From the NCBI GenBank assembly GCA_947179155.2, contig OX359280.1, forward strand, positions 45,572,555-45,636,554: 64,000 bases of DNA, given 5' to 3'. A program made the position numbers and the translations under genes. The number at the start of each line of letters is the position of its first letter. Positions within the stretch are counted from its first letter, which is position 1. This DNA is from Hedera helix. Its lineage: Eukaryota > Streptophyta > Magnoliopsida > Apiales > Araliaceae. Below, in pieces: positions 49,371 through 59,370 of this stretch. Under the pieces are notes generated by a model that made no database searches, was not told where the DNA came from, and saw nothing but the letters and a program-made list of their open reading frames with translations.

Positions 49371-49379
49371 TGGTACTAT

Positions 49380-52076
49380 AACAGTAATTATTATTAGTAA
49401 TCTAACCAAAGTGCCGGAAGATAAATTGCTTAAAGTCCTAAGGGAACACATTAAAGTTTTTGGTTGGACTATAGCTGACATTAAAGGTATAAGCCCTGCA
49501 AAGTGTATGCATAGAATTTTTTAAGAAGATGGAGCTAAACCTACCAGGGAAGCACAAAGAAGGTTAAACCAATAGTCATCAAGAATGACAACAATGAGCT
49601 ATTACCAACAAACGTACAAACAAGATGGAGAGTGTGTATTAATTACATGAAATTGAATGCAGTAACTAGAAAGGATCATTTCACTATTTCTTTTATTGAC
49701 TAAATGTTAGAAAGATTAGCTGGCCATGCTTATTATTATTTTCTAGATGATTTTTTAGGTTATAACCAGATTATGTTTGCACTAGAAGACTAAAAAAAGA
49801 CTATTTTTACATGTCCATTTGGAACCTTTACTTACAGAAGAATGACCTTTAGATTGTGTAATGCCCCATGTACTTTTCAAAGATGCATGATAAGTATTTT
49901 CTCCGATCTTTTAGAAAATTGCATTGAAGTCTTTATGGATGATTTTGTAATTCATGGTGATTCTTTAGATGTATGCTTGGATAATTTAACTAAAGTAATT
50001 AATAGATATCTAGTGTCTACTCTTGTTCTTAATTGAAAAAAATGTCATTTCATGGTAGAGCAAGGTATAGTGCTAGGACATGTTGTTTCATCTAGAAGCC
50101 TAGAAGTTGATAAAGCTAAGTTAGAAACTATTGCTGCATTGCCTTACTTTACAAAAGTACAGGAGATTTGTTCATTTCTTAGTCATATAGGTTTCTATCA
50201 AAGGTTTATTAAGGACTTTTCCAAGATAACATTACCATTATGCAAATTGCTATAGAAAGATGTAGACTTTTAGTCTGATGAAAAGTGTAAGGAGGAATTT
50301 AACACATTAAAGAAATTACTGGCCTCAACACCTATAATTCAACCACTAAACTGGGATCTACCCTTTAAAATCATGTGTGATGCTAGCAATTATGTAATTG
50401 GAGCTGTACTAGGCCAAAGAATCAAGAAAACTGTCCATGCCATTTATTATGTTTCCTGTACTTTGAATGCTTCTCAGATAAACTACTCTATAATTGAGAA
50501 TGAGTTATTATCAGTTATTTTTGCCTTAGATAAATTTAGATCTTATTTACTTGGTACTAAGGTTGTGGTTTATTCTGATTATCTTACTTTCAGGTACTTG
50601 CTGACCAAGAAAGAATCTAAGCCTAAAATTATTAGGTGGACTTTGTTGCTATAGGAGTTTGACTAGGACATTAAAGACAAGAAAGAAATAGACAACTTGG
50701 TGGTATACCATTTGAGTAGACTGATTAGGGAGGAAGAAACTCTACCATTGCAAGATTCTTTTCTAGATGAGTACTTGTTCTATTTTGATAATACTTCATG
50801 TTGGTATGCTCATATTGTGAAGTATTTAACCAGTGATTTTGTTCCAAAAGAATATTCTAAAATGTAAAAAGATAAACTGATATCTGATGCTAAACACCAT
50901 GTATGGGATGAGCCACACTTATGGAAATTTTTTAGTGATTAGATTGTTAGGAGGTGTGTACCCAATGGTGAATTCCATTATATTATATCTTTTTGTCATT
51001 CATATGCCTATGGCGGTCATTTTGGACTTAAAAGAACTGCTCATAAAGTTTTAGAGGCTGGTTTTTATTGGCCTAATATTTTTAAGGATGCTTATCTATT
51101 TTGCAAGATATGTGCGAATTGTCAAAGGACAGGGAATATTTCACATAGAAATTAAATGCCACCGACTCCCATTTTAACTGTTGAAATATTTGATGTATGT
51201 GACCCTTTCCTTCATCCTTTGGCAATACTTATATCCTTTTGGCTATTGACTATGTCTCTAAATAGGTTGAAGCTAAGGCTGCAAGGACTGATGATTCTAA
51301 AGTTATCGCATATTTTGTATAGTCTAACATTTTAGTCAGGTTTGGTATTCCAATGGCTATTATTAGTGATAGAGGAAACCGCTTTTGTAATAGAGTGTTG
51401 GGAACAATGTTCAAAAAGTACAATGTGATGCACATGATTTTTATATCATACCATCCTCATAGTAATGTTCAGGTTGAGGTGTCCAATAGAAAGATCAAAT
51501 CAATTTAAGAGAAAATAGTGAAACCTAATAGCAAGGATTGGAGTATGACATTGCTAGATGCGTTATGGGCCTACAAAATAGCCTAATGGTATGCTACCAT
51601 ATAAGATTGTGTTTGGCAAACCATGTCACTTACTTGTGGAGATGGAATACAAAGCTCTTTGGGCAATCAAGCAATGCAACATGAGTTTAGATCAAGCTGG
51701 AGAACAAAGGAAGCTGCAATTGCAAGAGCTTGAGTAATTGAGGAATGAGACCTAAGAAAGTTCTAAAATTTACAAGGAGAAGACTAAAAACTTCCATGAC
51801 AAAAAGATTCCGAGGAAGACCTTTATTTTGGGGCATAAAGTTCTCCTTTACCACTCAAAGCTTAAGCTATTTCCTGGTAAGTTGAGATCTGGATGGGTTG
51901 GTCCTTTTATTATTACTGATTTTTTTAATCATGATACAATACAAATTCAAAGTCTAAGAACAAGGAAGACATTCAAGGTGAATGACCATCGCCTCAAGCC
52001 GTTTTATGATGGTTATCAGGTCCATGATGTGGAGTTGTTGGAGTTAATGGATCCAGTTTATGAAGATGGAGATTGA
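49380..52076 (+). pseudogene. Athila reverse transcriptase, RNase H and integrase relic
   Basis: Pieces appear in order. 'GWTIADIKGISPAKCMHRIF' starts at about 49463. The RT palm has 'MTFRLCNAPCTFQRCM' (49842-49889) and the catalytic 'EVFMDDF' (about 49927-49947), with FMDD for the YVDD/FxDD box. Then 'GFYQRFIKDFSKI' (50190-50228) and RNase H 'IMCDASNYVIGAVLGQ' (about 50370-50417) with 'SQINYSIIENELLSVIFAL'. The integrase zinc finger has H-x-H and C-x2-C around 'YGGHFGLKRTAHKVLEAGF' and 'CKICANCQ' (51009-51125). The integrase core is heavily frameshifted, and the C-terminal part 51828-52076 stays open with 'LRSGWVGPFIITDF'. At least ten stops or shifts make it inactive. Confidence 0.9.
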
Positions 52077-53259
52077 GAGTGGGAGGATGTTGAGCTAAAT
52101 ACAATAAACATGGGTAGCTGTTTAGGAAGCAACCCAAGATATCAGATTCGATTTTTCTATCACTTTACTTTTTACTTTTTAGTAGCATATTAGTACTTTC
52201 TTCTTTGCATGATTATCTTACATTGGGACAATGTAAGGTTTAAGTGTGGGGGAGGGGTTTATTTTAGGTTAGGTTTAAATTACTTTAGTAGGTTTAGACA
52301 TTCTAATATGATATATGGGATATGTGTGCTTAAACTCAGAAAATTTTTCAAAATTTTAACTCTACGGTTGTTACTCTATGATCGTAGTGCTTTCCTGAGA
52401 TTTTAACGGTTTAAAATCATAAAGTGAAAAATTGATGCTTATTTCAGGAGTTTTATTGATGCTTAATTTGTTGATGAATGATGATAGTTGAGTCATGATC
52501 CATAGAATTGATTTGGGTTGAATTTGTGATTACATGGATACTTGAATATGAGATGCATGGTTATTTGGCTGAGTTGTTTATGGAGTTAACTATGTGCACT
52601 GATTTCATAATATAAAACTGTTTGACTGCTTAATTTGATTATAGAGCCATGATTGAAAGAAAATTATATGCAAAAAAAGGGTGAACTGTATGAAAAAAAG
52701 AAGAAGAAAAAAATAGTTATAGACCAAGAAAGAACAAATGTCTTGTGGTAGGTTAAGAAGGAGCGTAAAACACACTCACTTATAAACATATGCAATGAGA
52801 AAGTGAGATGGAGCGTAAAATGCACTTGCTGGTGAGATGGAGAATAAAATGCATTCACCTGAATAGGAAAATATAGAAGGTGAAATGGAGCATAAAATAC
52901 ATTCACCTAAAAATAGGAAGTTGAAAGTTCTATTGAGGAAAAAGAATAAAGGCAGAGGAAATATGTAATAAGTTTTGAATCAGTGCGCATAGCTGTTGTT
53001 CCATGATAACCTGGTTGGATATTCATATGGATCATAAGAAAGACATTTGTGTATATGCAGTTTGATCTGAAAAAGTTTAGTGGAAAATGATGAGGATATT
53101 GTTATAAATTAATCAGTCAGGTGTTGAACAGATATCTATTAATTAGTATTAATGTTCATGGATTGACTTTGAAACCTTAGGAAGTTAAGTTGAACAAGGA
53201 TTTTGATAAATGATTTGTGTTTACATAGAGACATGTAAAAAGCTAAGTGTGGAAAAATT
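52077..53259 (+). mobile_element. Athila 3' non-coding region and polypurine end
   Basis: Contains 'ttgggacaatgtaaggttta' and 'agtgtgggggagggg' near 52220-52256, then AT-rich DNA, the hairpin motif repeats, and a purine-rich 'aagtgtggaaaaattt' just before the right LTR. No gene seen; the short frames in it have no recognisable content. Confidence 0.75.
52755..52907 (+). repeat. Four hairpin motif repeats (GGAGCGTAAAATGCA core)
   Basis: Copies begin near 52760, 52803, 52832 and 52879. The best ones read GTGAGATGGAGAATAAAATGCATTCACC and GGTGAAATGGAGCATAAAATACATTCACC when taken in two halves. The GTGA...TCAC arms can pair. The same motif is in the element at 30218-35232. Confidence 0.8.
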
Positions 53260-54454
53260 TGATAGGAGCATAATGTCTGAATATTTTCATTCCTTTATGT
53301 TTAGTGTAGTTGCATGTTATATGTCATATGAACTCATTTAAGGTGTTTATTATTTTTTAGAAGAACTTGGTATGATTCTGCAAAGATGGAGTTTTATACT
53401 AAGTTTTATGCTGTTTTGCAGAAATACTCTACGTTCATAGTGTTGGAGTACAAATTGGTAGCTCTAAGATCGTTGGAAGGTTAAGGCAGTGACGTTCGAC
53501 GATTCTCAAAGTGAAGACTTCCAAAGTAGAATAAGATTAGAATTCTTCTACGGTTTTAATTGTATCTATAAATAACTTAGTTTGTAATTAGTTTAGGAGA
53601 TCCGGGAGAGTAACTTACAACACATAAGTTAGAGTTTTCTCAATAGCATGTTAGCTTAGCTTTTTTAATCATTTTGAAGGGGATGTTGAATCTCAGTAAC
53701 AGTTTACAGTTTGATTAAATATATATTACTTATTCCTTCTTATATGAAATTCATTCTAGATAATCTGTTCAAATTACTTACATATTATTTGGGTGATTAA
53801 TTTGGTTTCTGCAAGACTTAAATTAGTTAACTACTAAATATTTGCTAGATTAAGGAAGAATATTACGTAATTGATACTGTTCCTAATCACAAGTAGCAGT
53901 TAGTCAGACATAATTATGGTCAAACTTTTGAGTATTGCCATGTTTATCAGAGGATAGGTTAAATAATTCGAGCTTATGTGTTTGTTGCTTGGAATAGCCT
54001 AATTCCTTAGATCTTAATGCTACTATTATATTAAATCTAGAAAGCTTATTCTAGGTTGTATAATAGTTAGAATCTTGTGAAGTGTTTGTTTCATTAAGTG
54101 ACAATTTTAGTGGAATTTCGGGTAACAAAACTTGTTGTTATCTAAGGCTATTAGTTTTATTGAGGATGAATATTATAATGTTTAATTAACTTATTAACTG
54201 TGAAAATGAGATACTGAACTGAAAAACTGAAGTAGTTAATTATTGGTTAATTTGATCACTTTTAATATGTTCTGATAATTTAGTTAATTGATCTCAAAAC
54301 ACCCTAACTTTTAGTTTCTATTCTTAGCTAGAAACATTAGAATAATCCGAATAACATTGTTCTCTCGATCCTTGCTTCTGTTATACTGTGTTTAGTTTTG
54401 AGTTCATAGAGCGGAGTAAGATTCTATTTTTGAGAGCTCTAGCAATAGTTTTCA
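53260..54454 (+). mobile_element. Right LTR of the Athila element
   Basis: 1195 bp, TGATAGGAGC...GTTTTCA. Matches the left LTR pieces but lacks about 326 bp present there (35851-36176). The join is at 'gacgattctcaaagtgaag' near 53498-53516. It gives the empty-site sequence for both solo LTR insertions in the left LTR. Confidence 0.92.
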
Positions 54455-54536
54455 CTGGTCGCTCATCACGTCCATGACCTTCACGTCCACCACGACTAGC
54501 ACAACCTCCATGATCGCCATGTAGAGTACATGTCAT
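54455..54536 (-). pseudogene. CACTA second ORF, N-terminal fragment (Gly/Arg-rich)
   Basis: On the minus strand an ATG at 54536 starts 'MTCTLHGDHGGCASRGGREG' and continues 'HGRDERP' up to the Athila insertion at 54455. Gly/Arg-rich N-termini occur in the En/Spm second ORF, and the reading direction agrees with the fragments at 35238-35597 and 29200-30212. The call depends on that context; the fragment alone is too short to classify. Confidence 0.4.
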
Positions 54537-54555
54537 ATCTATATCACTATATTGA

Positions 54556-54705
54556 CAAGCTAGTATATCATCAAACTAGTACATATGGATGCAACTATAA
54601 ACTATAACATATGGATGCAACTACAAACTAGTACATATGGAGTATATCATCAAAGTAGTATATATGAATTTATTAAAGACAAACTAGTATATATGGATAC
54701 AACTC
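54556..54705. repeat. Short tandem repeats ACTAGTACATATGGATGCAA
   Basis: Four to five imperfect copies of a 27-45 bp unit with 'aaactagta(c/t)atatgga'. It lies between the two CACTA ORFs. Confidence 0.8.
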
Positions 54706-55280
54706 AAAAATATACTTGGATACATACTCATAATCATTTATATCATCAAAGCCGTTAACATCATAATCATTATCTTCGAGCAGTAGCTCTTCATTGTCGC
54801 TGTCGTCACCATCTTTATCATCCTCAATAATTTCTTCATTTATATTTTCCTCCTCAACATTAACCTCTTCAATTTCAACAGCTACGACATCACCATTGTG
54901 ATCACTAGACTCACTAACAACTATCACATCAGTAGGTGTGACACTAGTTAACTTTACTTGTAAAGGTTCATCGTCTGGACGAGGAGCTATGCCTTGAAAA
55001 CCATAAGCTTTGGTTGTTATAACAGCATACTATGAGCTTGTAGGAGTCTTCACACTCCGGGCGTAGTACACCTGCATTGCTTGACTTGCTAAAACAAAAG
55101 GCGTGTCTAAATTTAGTTTTGACTTCATATTTTCGATTAACAATCCATCGTTTTTATCTACTCTAACTCCATTCTCATCATCAAACCAATGACAATTGAA
55201 GCAAATAAACTCTTTTTGAGCCCAATAATTGAGAACTATTACTTTTACTAATCGTCCATACCAGTCATCCCAAAGATTAT
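54673..55280 (-). pseudogene. CACTA TNP2-type protein, C-terminal domain (DUF4216-like) and acidic tail
   Basis: Minus strand from 55280: 'DNLWDDWYGRLVKVIVLNYW', then 'EFICFNCHWFDDENGVRVDK', 'FVLASQAMQVYYARSV' (about 55104-55057) and a very acidic tail 'EEENINEEIIEDDKDGDDSD' ending at 54673. YYGRL..I..LNY, C.W.D and FI.ASQA.QV.YV are the landmarks of the C-terminal DUF4216 domain of plant CACTA transposases. One stop is visible (about 55046). It is separated from the transposase domain by the LTR piece at 55284-56348. Confidence 0.7.
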
Positions 55281-55283
55281 CGT

Positions 55284-56348
55284 ATTATTACACGAGAATT
55301 TATGTACTTTGATATCATCAAACGTCACCTTTAATAGGGTGGACAATAAAGGTGATTATTGGGTACATCATGAATCGTGTGAGGAATATGAGTGATCTAG
55401 ATGTAATTTAACCCTCCTATATATATTAGGGGTGATATCCATAGGCTTCTTGATTGAGTAGGACTATGAAATGCATGGTCATGCTCAAATATTGATTTGT
55501 TTCATATAGTCTACTCATTGATCAAGAAAACTCAAATTAAATTATAAAGAGTATAACACTTTCCATGCCTGAGTTTAATCTAGGATGTCAAAGTTAAAAG
55601 GATTAAATTGCATGGAAACATTGGTCATAAAAAGGTTGCATCGAATCACCGATCTTATTATTATTTGGGTAGCAGTGATGCATTACTAAATGCCGCTCAC
55701 TGTTTTTAATTTTATAATATGATTTTAAAATTACTGCCAACATAATAATAACCTATAGGGTTACACACTTAGAACGTATTTAAAAAAGGAATTAATTTAA
55801 ATTGTAAGCATTTAAATATGTTAATATGATTGATAATATTTAAAATTATGAATTTAAATTAATAGGATAATTTATATATATGTATATTAATTAAGTTAGA
55901 CTTAATTAAGATATAATATATATAAATTCGGATTAATTTTTTTTAATTAAATTAGGTTTTGATTAATTCTTATTAACTACTATATATATGATATATCAGT
56001 AGTCTTAATCACGTAAGGAACAAAAACTAAAACCCTAGCCGCTTTCAAAAAGAGGCTAGAGAGAAAAATAATTCGAAAATCCAGATCTTGGTGGCTAGTA
56101 CCGCAGTTCCTTTTGCTGCAGATCGTGGGACGATTCGCGGAGTGTTTGTGTGGATACCGTAGAGACGCAGTCGCTAGATTGCGCTGAAGATTCGAAGCCG
56201 TTCCAGAATTCCATCGTCTCTTGTCCATCTCGGATAATCGGTAAAATAATCTAAACCTCTGATTAATCTGTTTTCGCATGGATCCTGTTTTAGAGTTTAA
56301 GAAAAAATTTAAAATTCCGCTGTTTTCACTATGTCGAAACCCTAACAC
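55284..56348 (+). mobile_element. 5'-truncated LTR inside the CACTA TNP2 gene
   Basis: Follows the LTR at 41193-42731 from about its base 480 (41673, 'tattattacacgaaaatttg') to the end 'gtcgaaaccctaaca' (56348), with scattered differences. The first 480 bp are missing and the left junction abuts the DUF4216 exon, so a deletion accompanied or followed the insertion. Its last 205 bp (56144-56348) are the first part of the tandem-array unit. Confidence 0.85.
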
Positions 56349-58645
56349 CCTCAACACGGGCTCTATTCTTCACCATTTATTTTAAACAGCGCATATACCT
56401 ATATGTTTGATATTTAAATGTATACATCAATTACAAAATAGTGAAAAATATTTTAGCGTATTAAAAATATTAATGTCCTTACCTCTTAAATGGATACGTC
56501 CATTTATATTGAATGGGACCACCAAGATTGGCTTCGTATGACAGGTGAATAAGCAAATGCTCCATTAAGTCAAAAAACGATGAAGTAAAGATCATTTCTA
56601 ACTTGCACAGTATTTCCACTATCTGCCTCTCCATTTTATCTATGTCTCTGAGCTAGAGCTCCGTCAAGCATATATCTCTAAAGAAATTGGAAAGCTCTGT
56701 TAGTGCTTCAACCACATGTTTCGACAATAAGTCAATAAATGCCACGGGGATAAACTTTTGCATGAATATATGAAAATCATGGTTTTTTAGACCTTGAAAC
56801 TTAAGCTCTTCAATTGCTATATTTGAAGAATATCCATCTAGGAGCTTTAGTCTACTGATCTAGTTACATATTAAGACCAACTGTTTTCTGGTCAAAGTAT
56901 AGTCAGCTTTGGACATTACCGTCTTACCATCCTCTTTATATAGCCACAATTTTTCCCTAATGTTCATATCTACCAAATCAAGCCTTGACTTAGCGTTGTC
57001 CTTCGTTCTACCACTTTCATCTAACATTGTATAAAAGATGTTATCAAATACGTTCTTTTCAGTATGCATCGAATCTAAATAATAGCGAATAAAAAGTGTA
57101 GCCCAATAAGGCAACTCAAAGAACATACAACAATGTGTCCAATTGTGAACCTTACCATACCCATAAGCTAGCTTTAATCCGTGATTCTTCCCTAGAGGTA
57201 GAAAATTCAAGTGACTAATCCAACTCAACACTGCTGTCCGAGAAAGATGGTCAGGCACAGGATGTTTCTCTTATTTTTGATTAAATGGTTTAGTCAGCTT
57301 TCTATAACAATGTTCAATAGGCAAAAAATGTTTGAAAGTTGCAAAGAAAGTAATTTCCCCCCATGTTTCAGCCGTATACCGTTAACCGACCCTATGCACA
57401 CGGGACATGATAAGCTCCCGTGAGTCGACCATCCACTGACCATTCTCAATGCTGGGAAGTCATTTATGGTCCATAGTAAAGCTACCCTCATGTCAAAGGT
57501 TTGTTTGAGAGATACATCATAAGTTTGAACCCTTTTATCCCGTAACATCTTCAACTCAACAACTAAGGGCCTGGAATCAATAAAGTCATGAACATGTAGT
57601 GATCTTTCATGCACATCGAAGGTGGGAGGTTATACACAACAATGATCACTGGACGAGTTGAGTATGACTTGGTGTAAGACCAACTAAACGGATTAAAGCC
57701 ATTTGTAGCAAGTCCAAGCCTAACATTACGAACCTCTTTAGCAAATGAGGGGTGCTTTCTATTAAAAATTTTCCACTCAAGCCCATCCCCTGGGTGTGTT
57801 AGTTGACCTTCGACTATGTCCCGTGTTGAGTGCTACCTCATATATTTGGTGGTATGTGTTGACATGAACAATCGCTGAAGCCCCGGTGCAATAGGAAAGT
57901 AACGTAAGATCTTTCTCAGCACGTCTCTTTCCTTGTTATGGCTATTGCCAAAGCATCTAATTGTACCGCATATATCACTTGACCTCTTATATTTATTCTC
58001 ATCATTGTAATGCAGTATACACTCATTTTCACAAGCATCAATCTTCTTATACCCTAGATTGAGCTTTTTAACCAGTTTCTTAACATTATAGTACGATTTG
58101 GTAACTTATTTCCTGTCGATAAGAACTCATTTACAATGTTGAGTAGCTCATTAAAAACTTTTTCGCTGTAGTCATGCTCATTTTTGAAATGTAAAAGCTA
58201 AATTACTGCGGATAAGACCATGTGCTTTTCGTGTCCATCATATATTGGCATCGCTAATTCCTTCAATAACTAATAGAAACCCTTAGCCCCGTCATTCAGA
58301 TTTTGCTCGATGCTACCGTCATCCCTATTCCACTAGAAGAATGAACCAGCACCTTCGACTTTCATGTTAGTACAATCAAAGGTTTTGCCAGCTCTGGATG
58401 TCAGTTCAGATTCACATTCATCTAACTAGGTTTTCCCATGATAGATCCATGTGCTATATTCCTGCTTGAACCTATACTTAAATAGGTTGCACATGACATC
58501 ACTCATTTCCTTCCACACTTCATTCACCGCTGACTTGCTCAAATGCAAAATTGAGAAACTGTTCAACCTCATTACGGTACTCAGAGTTAAGCCCACTCTT
58601 ATCAGTGGCTACTCTATGCTCCATCCAACTTCGATCAACAGACAT
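56349..58645 (-). pseudogene. CACTA TNP2-type transposase relic, array unit 1
   Basis: Transposase of a plant CACTA element, minus strand, start at 58645 ('MSVDRSWMEHRVATDKSG', the usual DRSWM opening). After a frameshift come 'QEYSTWIYHGK', 'AMPIYDGHEKHMVLSAVI' and the long middle part. The Tnp2 domain is at 57614-57294 ('LLWTINDFPALRMVSGWSTH', 'LSCPVCIG') and 57258-56860 ('SMHTEKNVFDNIFYTMLDES', 'GRTKDNAKSRLDL'). A DUF4218-like block follows, with 'IVEILCKLEMIFTSSFFDLM' and 'IQYKWTYPFKR' (about 56637-56487), and 'VKNRARVEG' at the LTR junction. Stops and shifts break it. The C-terminal domain lies beyond the LTR at 54673-55280. Confidence 0.85.
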
Positions 58646-58686
58646 CTCAAACTACAGTCTGATAAATATGTAATGACCACGAATTC

Positions 58687-59370
58687 TGTTAGACATTGCA
58701 ATTATAATTATTAAATGATTAGCAATAAATTTAAAATTTTTGTATTAATTATTTGTGCATTAGATAATTGAATAAATATACTTCTGTATGTGTATATTTA
58801 TTTAAAGCAATGAATCAATATGTTATAATTAATTAAAACAAGTCTAATTTTATTATATTTTAAATCCAAATGAAGTGTTAAACTAGGTCAATTAAATTTA
58901 CCTAGTAGTCCATGTAGTTAATTAACCCTTAGACAATATAATTAATTAAACTAGTCCAATGACATAGATTATTAAATGATAGCCCAATGGGATAAATAAA
59001 TTGAGCTAAAACAAATTAATTGAATGAACCGAACTTATTTATATTCTAGAATCCATTGTGGAACCCAATAGGATGTCAAAATTGGTCAATATTAGGGTTG
59101 GGGGTTTAGGGTTTAGGGTTGGGGGTTTAGGGTTTAGGGTTTAGGGTTTAGGTTTAGGGTTTAGGGTTTGTGTGGATACCGTAGAGACGCAGTCGCTAGA
59201 TTGCGCTGAAGATTCGAAGCCGTTCCAGAATTCCATCGTCTCTTGTCCATCTCGGATAATCGGTAAAATAATCTAAACCTCTGATTAATCTGTTTTCGCA
59301 TGGATCCTGTTTTAGAGTTTAAGAAAAAATTTAAAATTCCGCTGTTTTCACTATGTCGAAACCCTAACAC
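58687..59370 (+). mobile_element. Chimeric LTR-like junction block 1 (TGTTAG...CTAACA)
   Basis: Begins TGTTAGACATTGC 42 bp upstream of the TNP2 start and ends ...ACCCTAACA. The head does not match the 41193 LTR, the tail (59166-59370) does. The two are joined by the TTTAGGG tract. No target duplication (left flank aattc, right flank ccctc), no PBS or polypurine tract. Confidence 0.6.
59092..59168. repeat. Telomere-type (TTTAGGG)n tract, junction 1
   Basis: About ten units of TTTAGGG with variants such as TTGGGGG and TTTAGG, on the plus strand, exactly at the join between units 1 and 2. Confidence 0.95.

Larger units (their letters stand above)
35603..54454 (+). mobile_element. Athila-type Ty3/gypsy retrotransposon, full length with nested LTRs
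   Basis: Left LTR starts TGATAGGAGTATAATG (35603) and right LTR TGATAGGAGCATAATG (53260). The target duplication is TTGGT (35598-35602) versus CTGGT (54455-54459), one mismatch. Left LTR pieces are 35603-36810, 40717-40912 and 46601-46735; right LTR is 53260-54454 (1195 bp). A tRNA-Asp-type PBS follows the left LTR, then gag, protease, RT, RNase H, integrase, a long 3' non-coding part and a purine-rich end. All frames are broken. Two long solo LTRs sit in the left LTR. Confidence 0.92.

Noticed and set aside
55980..56357. 125-codon minus-strand frame as a gene
   Set aside because: It lies in the LTR tail. The copy at 42392-42613 is only partly open and frame conservation is not above DNA similarity.
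59092..59170. A true chromosome end (telomere)
   Set aside because: Only about 75-80 bp of TTTAGGG variants with unique DNA continuing on both sides, repeated at each unit. It is interstitial, not terminal.
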